Source: Paenibacillus sp. GM2
GTDB lineage: Bacteria; Bacillota; Bacilli; Paenibacillales; Paenibacillaceae
Direction of reading: 5' to 3'
DNA: 64,000 nt
Assembly: GCF_900069005.2 (NCBI RefSeq)
Contig: NZ_LN831279.1
Span: 3,118,389-3,182,388, forward strand
Shown here: positions 61,491 through 64,000 of the stretch, in pieces
Layout of the letters: each line of letters begins with the position of its first letter
Numbering within the stretch: the stretch's first letter is position 1
Made by a program: the position numbers and the translations under genes
The notes under the pieces: model-generated
Seen by the model: only the letters and a program-made list of their open reading frames with translations
Told to the model about the DNA's origin: nothing
Database searches by the model: none

Positions 61491-63683
61491 TTAGGCTTGC
61501 AGACTAGCTTCAACACTTACTTCTTCCTCTGCACTCTCTCTATGCGATAGGAAGTAGGTGAGCGTGATGGCCAAGAATACAATAGCAACTGCAATCAGAA
61601 TGCCTGTTTGATGCCAGGCAACGCTCATTTCTCCCGAAGAGATTACCGCTTTATAACCTTTGACGCTGTATGTCATTGGCATGAACGGATTAAATGCCTT
61701 CATCCAGGAAGGAAGCAGTTCCACAGGGAATGTTCCCGCAGATGTTGTCAATTGGAAGATCAAGAGCAAGATCGCCAGGAAGCGGCCTGGATTGTCGAGC
61801 CAAGTGACAAGCGCCTGAATGATGAACATGAAGCACAGGCTAGTAACAAATGAGAACAGATAGAACATTGGAACATTCTGTACTTCAAGCTTCAAACCGT
61901 AGAGAACCAATATTACCGCAATTACGGATTGGAACAGGCTCATTCCTGTGAAGGAGAGCGCACGGCTTACGAAGCGATTCCATCCGCTTGCTTCCGATAC
62001 GGAAGAGCTGCGAAGCGGAACAACCAGCGTCGAGATCAAAGCACCGACGAACAATCCGAGGGACAGGAAGTAGGGTGAGAATCCTGTACCATAGTTCGGC
62101 ACTTCATTCATCTTCTGCTCTTCCACGTCTACCGGCTGAGCAAACATATCAACAAGAGCATCTGTCTTCTTCACGGAAGACGTCTCATCCGCTGCCTCGT
62201 TCAGCTTGCTGGCCAATTCTCCCGAACCTTCGCTCAGCTTGCTTGTGCCATCCTTGAGTTCACCGGCACCTTCATCCAATTGCTTCGAACCATCAGCAAG
62301 TGTAGCCACACCGCTAGACAATTGACCCATACCGCCTTCAAGCTTCTTAGCTCCTTCGCTAAGTGCGCCAGCACCTGTTGCCAGCTTGCTGCCGCCGGCT
62401 GCTGCTTCATTCAGCTTCGCGCCGAACTGCTTCAGACCGCCTACAAGTTGAGCCTGACCTTCCATCAACTTCGCAGCGCCTTGGCCCAATTGTTCTTGAC
62501 CTTGAACAAGCTGTTCACTGCCCTGTACAAGCTGTTGTTGTGCACCGTGTAAATCCTTGCTGCCTTTCAACAACTGCTGTTGACCTTGCGCTACTTGCTC
62601 ACTGCCGGTAGCAACTGCTTGGCTGGCTGCCAGAAGCTGCTTCACTGCAGGATTCGCTGCCAGCTCTGGGCTAGCTTGTGTTAATTGTTCAAGACCTTGG
62701 GCAACTGACTTCGCACCTTCTGCAACCTTCGTGCTGCCTTGTGCTGAAGATTCCAGCCCGGTTACCAGCGATGCGCTGCCTTGCTCCGACTGCTTCAAGC
62801 CTTGAGCCAGTGTGTTAGCACCTTTCAGTGAAGCATCAAGACCTGCCTTCAATTGATTGCCGCCTTCATTTGCGGCCGTGGCCCCGTTCTGAAGCTGCTT
62901 ATTGGCAGCCGCCAACTGATTTAAACCGGAAGCCAGAGAGGTTGCACCTGTCTTCAAATCGCTGGCTCCTTTACCTAGGGAACCCACGCCATCCGCCAAT
63001 GGATTGATGCCATCTTGCAGCTTCACTGAACCATCTACCATTTTGGCCAGGTTCTCTTTCAGCTTCTGAGCGCCTTCATCCAGCTTGACGGCTCCGTCAT
63101 TGATCTCAGTTGCACCCTTGCCAGCGTCGCCAAGACCACTGGAAATTTTCTCAACCTGATCAAACAGGACATCTGTGTAAGCCTCCGTCACTTTCGCGGA
63201 CACTTTACTCTTAATTTCCTTCACTGCGGTACCGCCGATTTGTGCGGCCAGGAAGTTGTAAGCCTCATTCGGCTCATAGACGATCTCGGCAGGCTGCGGC
63301 TGATCATCCATTAAGGTTGTAGCCTTCTCCGAGAAGTTGCTTGGAATGACAAGCGTCATGTAGTAATCGTTATTCTTCATGCCTTCATCCGCTTGCTCGC
63401 GGGTGACGAACTTCCAACCAAAAGCTGCGTTCTTCTTCAGCTCTTCGACCAAATCATTACCTGCTTGTAGCTTCGTTCCTTCATATTCAGCACCGCGATC
63501 CTCATTGACAACCGCGACAGGAATTTCATCCATTTTCCCGTACGGGTCCCAAAATGCCTTCAGAAACATTCCGCTATATAATACGGGAATGAACATGACG
63601 ACAAGAATTGGGATAATCACTTTAGGTTTTTTAAAGGAAGCTGCAAGATCCTTAAAAAATACCGACATTGATTTCATAATCAT
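61491..63683 (-). CDS. YhgE/Pip family membrane protein
   Basis: Large membrane protein of 730 aa, YhgE/Pip family, linked in other Firmicutes to phage adsorption or export of cell-surface material (ESX-like YueB relatives); role here unknown. One membrane helix near residues 20-40 (PKVIIPILVVMFIPVLYSGM). A long extracytoplasmic region holds a beta domain, then about 350 residues (about 165-515) of repeating L-x-x-G-A/S-x-x-L units such as GVGSLGKGASDLKTGATSLA, a helical rod. Five C-terminal helices resemble ABC-2 permeases. ATG 63683 or 63677, after AAGGAG. The TetR gene upstream on the same strand probably controls it. Confidence 0.92.
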   Translation of the reverse strand: MIMKSMSVFFKDLAASFKKPKVIIPILVVMFIPVLYSGMFLKAFWDPYGKMDEIPVAVVNEDRGAEYEGTKLQAGNDLVEELKKNAAFGWKFVTREQADEGMKNNDYYMTLVIPSNFSEKATTLMDDQPQPAEIVYEPNEAYNFLAAQIGGTAVKEIKSKVSAKVTEAYTDVLFDQVEKISSGLGDAGKGATEINDGAVKLDEGAQKLKENLAKMVDGSVKLQDGINPLADGVGSLGKGASDLKTGATSLASGLNQLAAANKQLQNGATAANEGGNQLKAGLDASLKGANTLAQGLKQSEQGSASLVTGLESSAQGSTKVAEGAKSVAQGLEQLTQASPELAANPAVKQLLAASQAVATGSEQVAQGQQQLLKGSKDLHGAQQQLVQGSEQLVQGQEQLGQGAAKLMEGQAQLVGGLKQFGAKLNEAAAGGSKLATGAGALSEGAKKLEGGMGQLSSGVATLADGSKQLDEGAGELKDGTSKLSEGSGELASKLNEAADETSSVKKTDALVDMFAQPVDVEEQKMNEVPNYGTGFSPYFLSLGLFVGALISTLVVPLRSSSVSEASGWNRFVSRALSFTGMSLFQSVIAVILVLYGLKLEVQNVPMFYLFSFVTSLCFMFIIQALVTWLDNPGRFLAILLLIFQLTTSAGTFPVELLPSWMKAFNPFMPMTYSVKGYKAVISSGEMSVAWHQTGILIAVAIVFLAITLTYFLSHRESAEEEVSVEASLQA

Positions 63684-63758
63684 TTCTCTCCTTATATCCC
63701 TGAATCTTATCTCTTATCTCTTTCTCTCATTACCGTACGGGTCCTTTCTTATCTTTGA

Positions 63759-64000
63759 CTATGTCTTGGATAACCCGCCTGATAAAAATATTTGAGAAAA
63801 TTCTCTGATCTGCTCTTTGCTTAGTGGCTCGTGTATTTTTTTCCAATCCGAAGTTAGCGCAATGTACAGCTTCACAAGCACAAATGCAATGACTTTAGGA
63901 TCAAACTCGCGAATTTCCCCATGTTTGGCCGCACGATCGATTTGACGCTCCAAGTAATCAAGGATAGCCAGCTCGATCTTCTCCAGGCCCTCACGCGCTT
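63759..64000 (-). CDS. TetR family regulator, C-terminal part (5' end beyond right edge)
   Basis: Open frame of at least 80 codons running off the right edge. The readable part (AREGLEKIELAILDYLERQI, then VIAFVLVKLYIALTSDWKKI and the ending FSQIFLSGGLSKT) looks like the ligand-binding half of a TetR-type repressor; the DNA-binding part is outside the window. It lies 75 bp upstream of the YhgE/Pip gene on the same strand, a common pairing. Family assignment rests on helical pattern and context only. Confidence 0.65.
   Translation of the reverse strand, partial: AREGLEKIELAILDYLERQIDRAAKHGEIREFDPKVIAFVLVKLYIALTSDWKKIHEPLSKEQIREFSQIFLSGGLSKT

Noticed and set aside
62163..63120. Tandem repeats at DNA level in the YhgE/Pip gene, considered as a CRISPR or satellite
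   Set aside because: They are coding repeats for a helical rod with variable codons and no spacer pattern.
1..64000. tRNA, rRNA, CRISPR, transposase, integrase or phage genes
   Set aside because: Searched by eye on both strands for cloverleaf ends, TpsiC-like GGTTCGAATCC, repeat-spacer periodicity and mobile-element motifs; none found.

Overview
The window reads as a low-to-mid GC Firmicute chromosome, most probably Paenibacillus. Evidence: SLH-domain surface proteins, an LplABC-type sugar importer paired with a YesMN-type two-component system, CIRCE-controlled groESL, a tRNA-Tyr T-box leader, Gram-positive ribosome binding sites, and a Ku/LigD end-joining set. I see no rRNA, tRNA, CRISPR array, transposase or phage genes. 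Layout: (1) About 1-18.3 kb, all on the minus strand, is a carbohydrate locus that looks dedicated to N-glycans. It holds an importer (two permeases and a lipoprotein), a histidine kinase/AraC-type response regulator pair, a second lipoprotein cut by the left edge, a giant SLH-anchored GH85 endo-beta-N-acetylglucosaminidase, a GH38 alpha-mannosidase and a GH3 beta-glycosidase. Its three transcription units start with the same promoter module: two direct repeats 21 bp apart, a cre-like site and a -10 box. This suggests one regulon switched on by the local two-component system and damped by CcpA. (2) About 18.4-24.7 kb has a CAP/SLH surface protein, tyrS with its T-box, a small AT-rich membrane gene flanked by a 28-bp imperfect direct repeat, an AraC regulator with a Fur-box-like upstream site, and an SDR. 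(3) About 24.8-31.5 kb has an aldo/keto reductase and a hydantoinase/DUF917/NCS1-permease operon with a PucR regulator. (4) About 31.8-41.9 kb is mostly housekeeping: M14 carboxypeptidase, ferritin-like protein, groESL, tatA/tatC, molybdopterin genes, 5-formyl-THF cyclo-ligase and an ABC-F ATPase. (5) About 41.9-54.6 kb has a DnaA-box cluster, three copies of a dispersed intergenic repeat, two paralogous M23 peptidase + bactofilin pairs, the tsaE-tsaB-rimI-tsaD operon for tRNA t6A, and ku with LigD ligase and polymerase domains as separate genes. (6) About 54.6-64 kb has an ABC-2 exporter, gltB without an adjacent gltD, a YhgE/Pip membrane protein and the 3' part of a TetR gene. How the first locus probably works (inference): the surface GH85 enzyme releases high-mannose glycans from glycoproteins, the importer takes them up using an ATPase encoded elsewhere, and the signal-less GH38 and GH3 enzymes trim them in the cytoplasm. 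Start codons were moved inward wherever a clear ribosome binding site favoured a downstream start; the reason is given in each entry.
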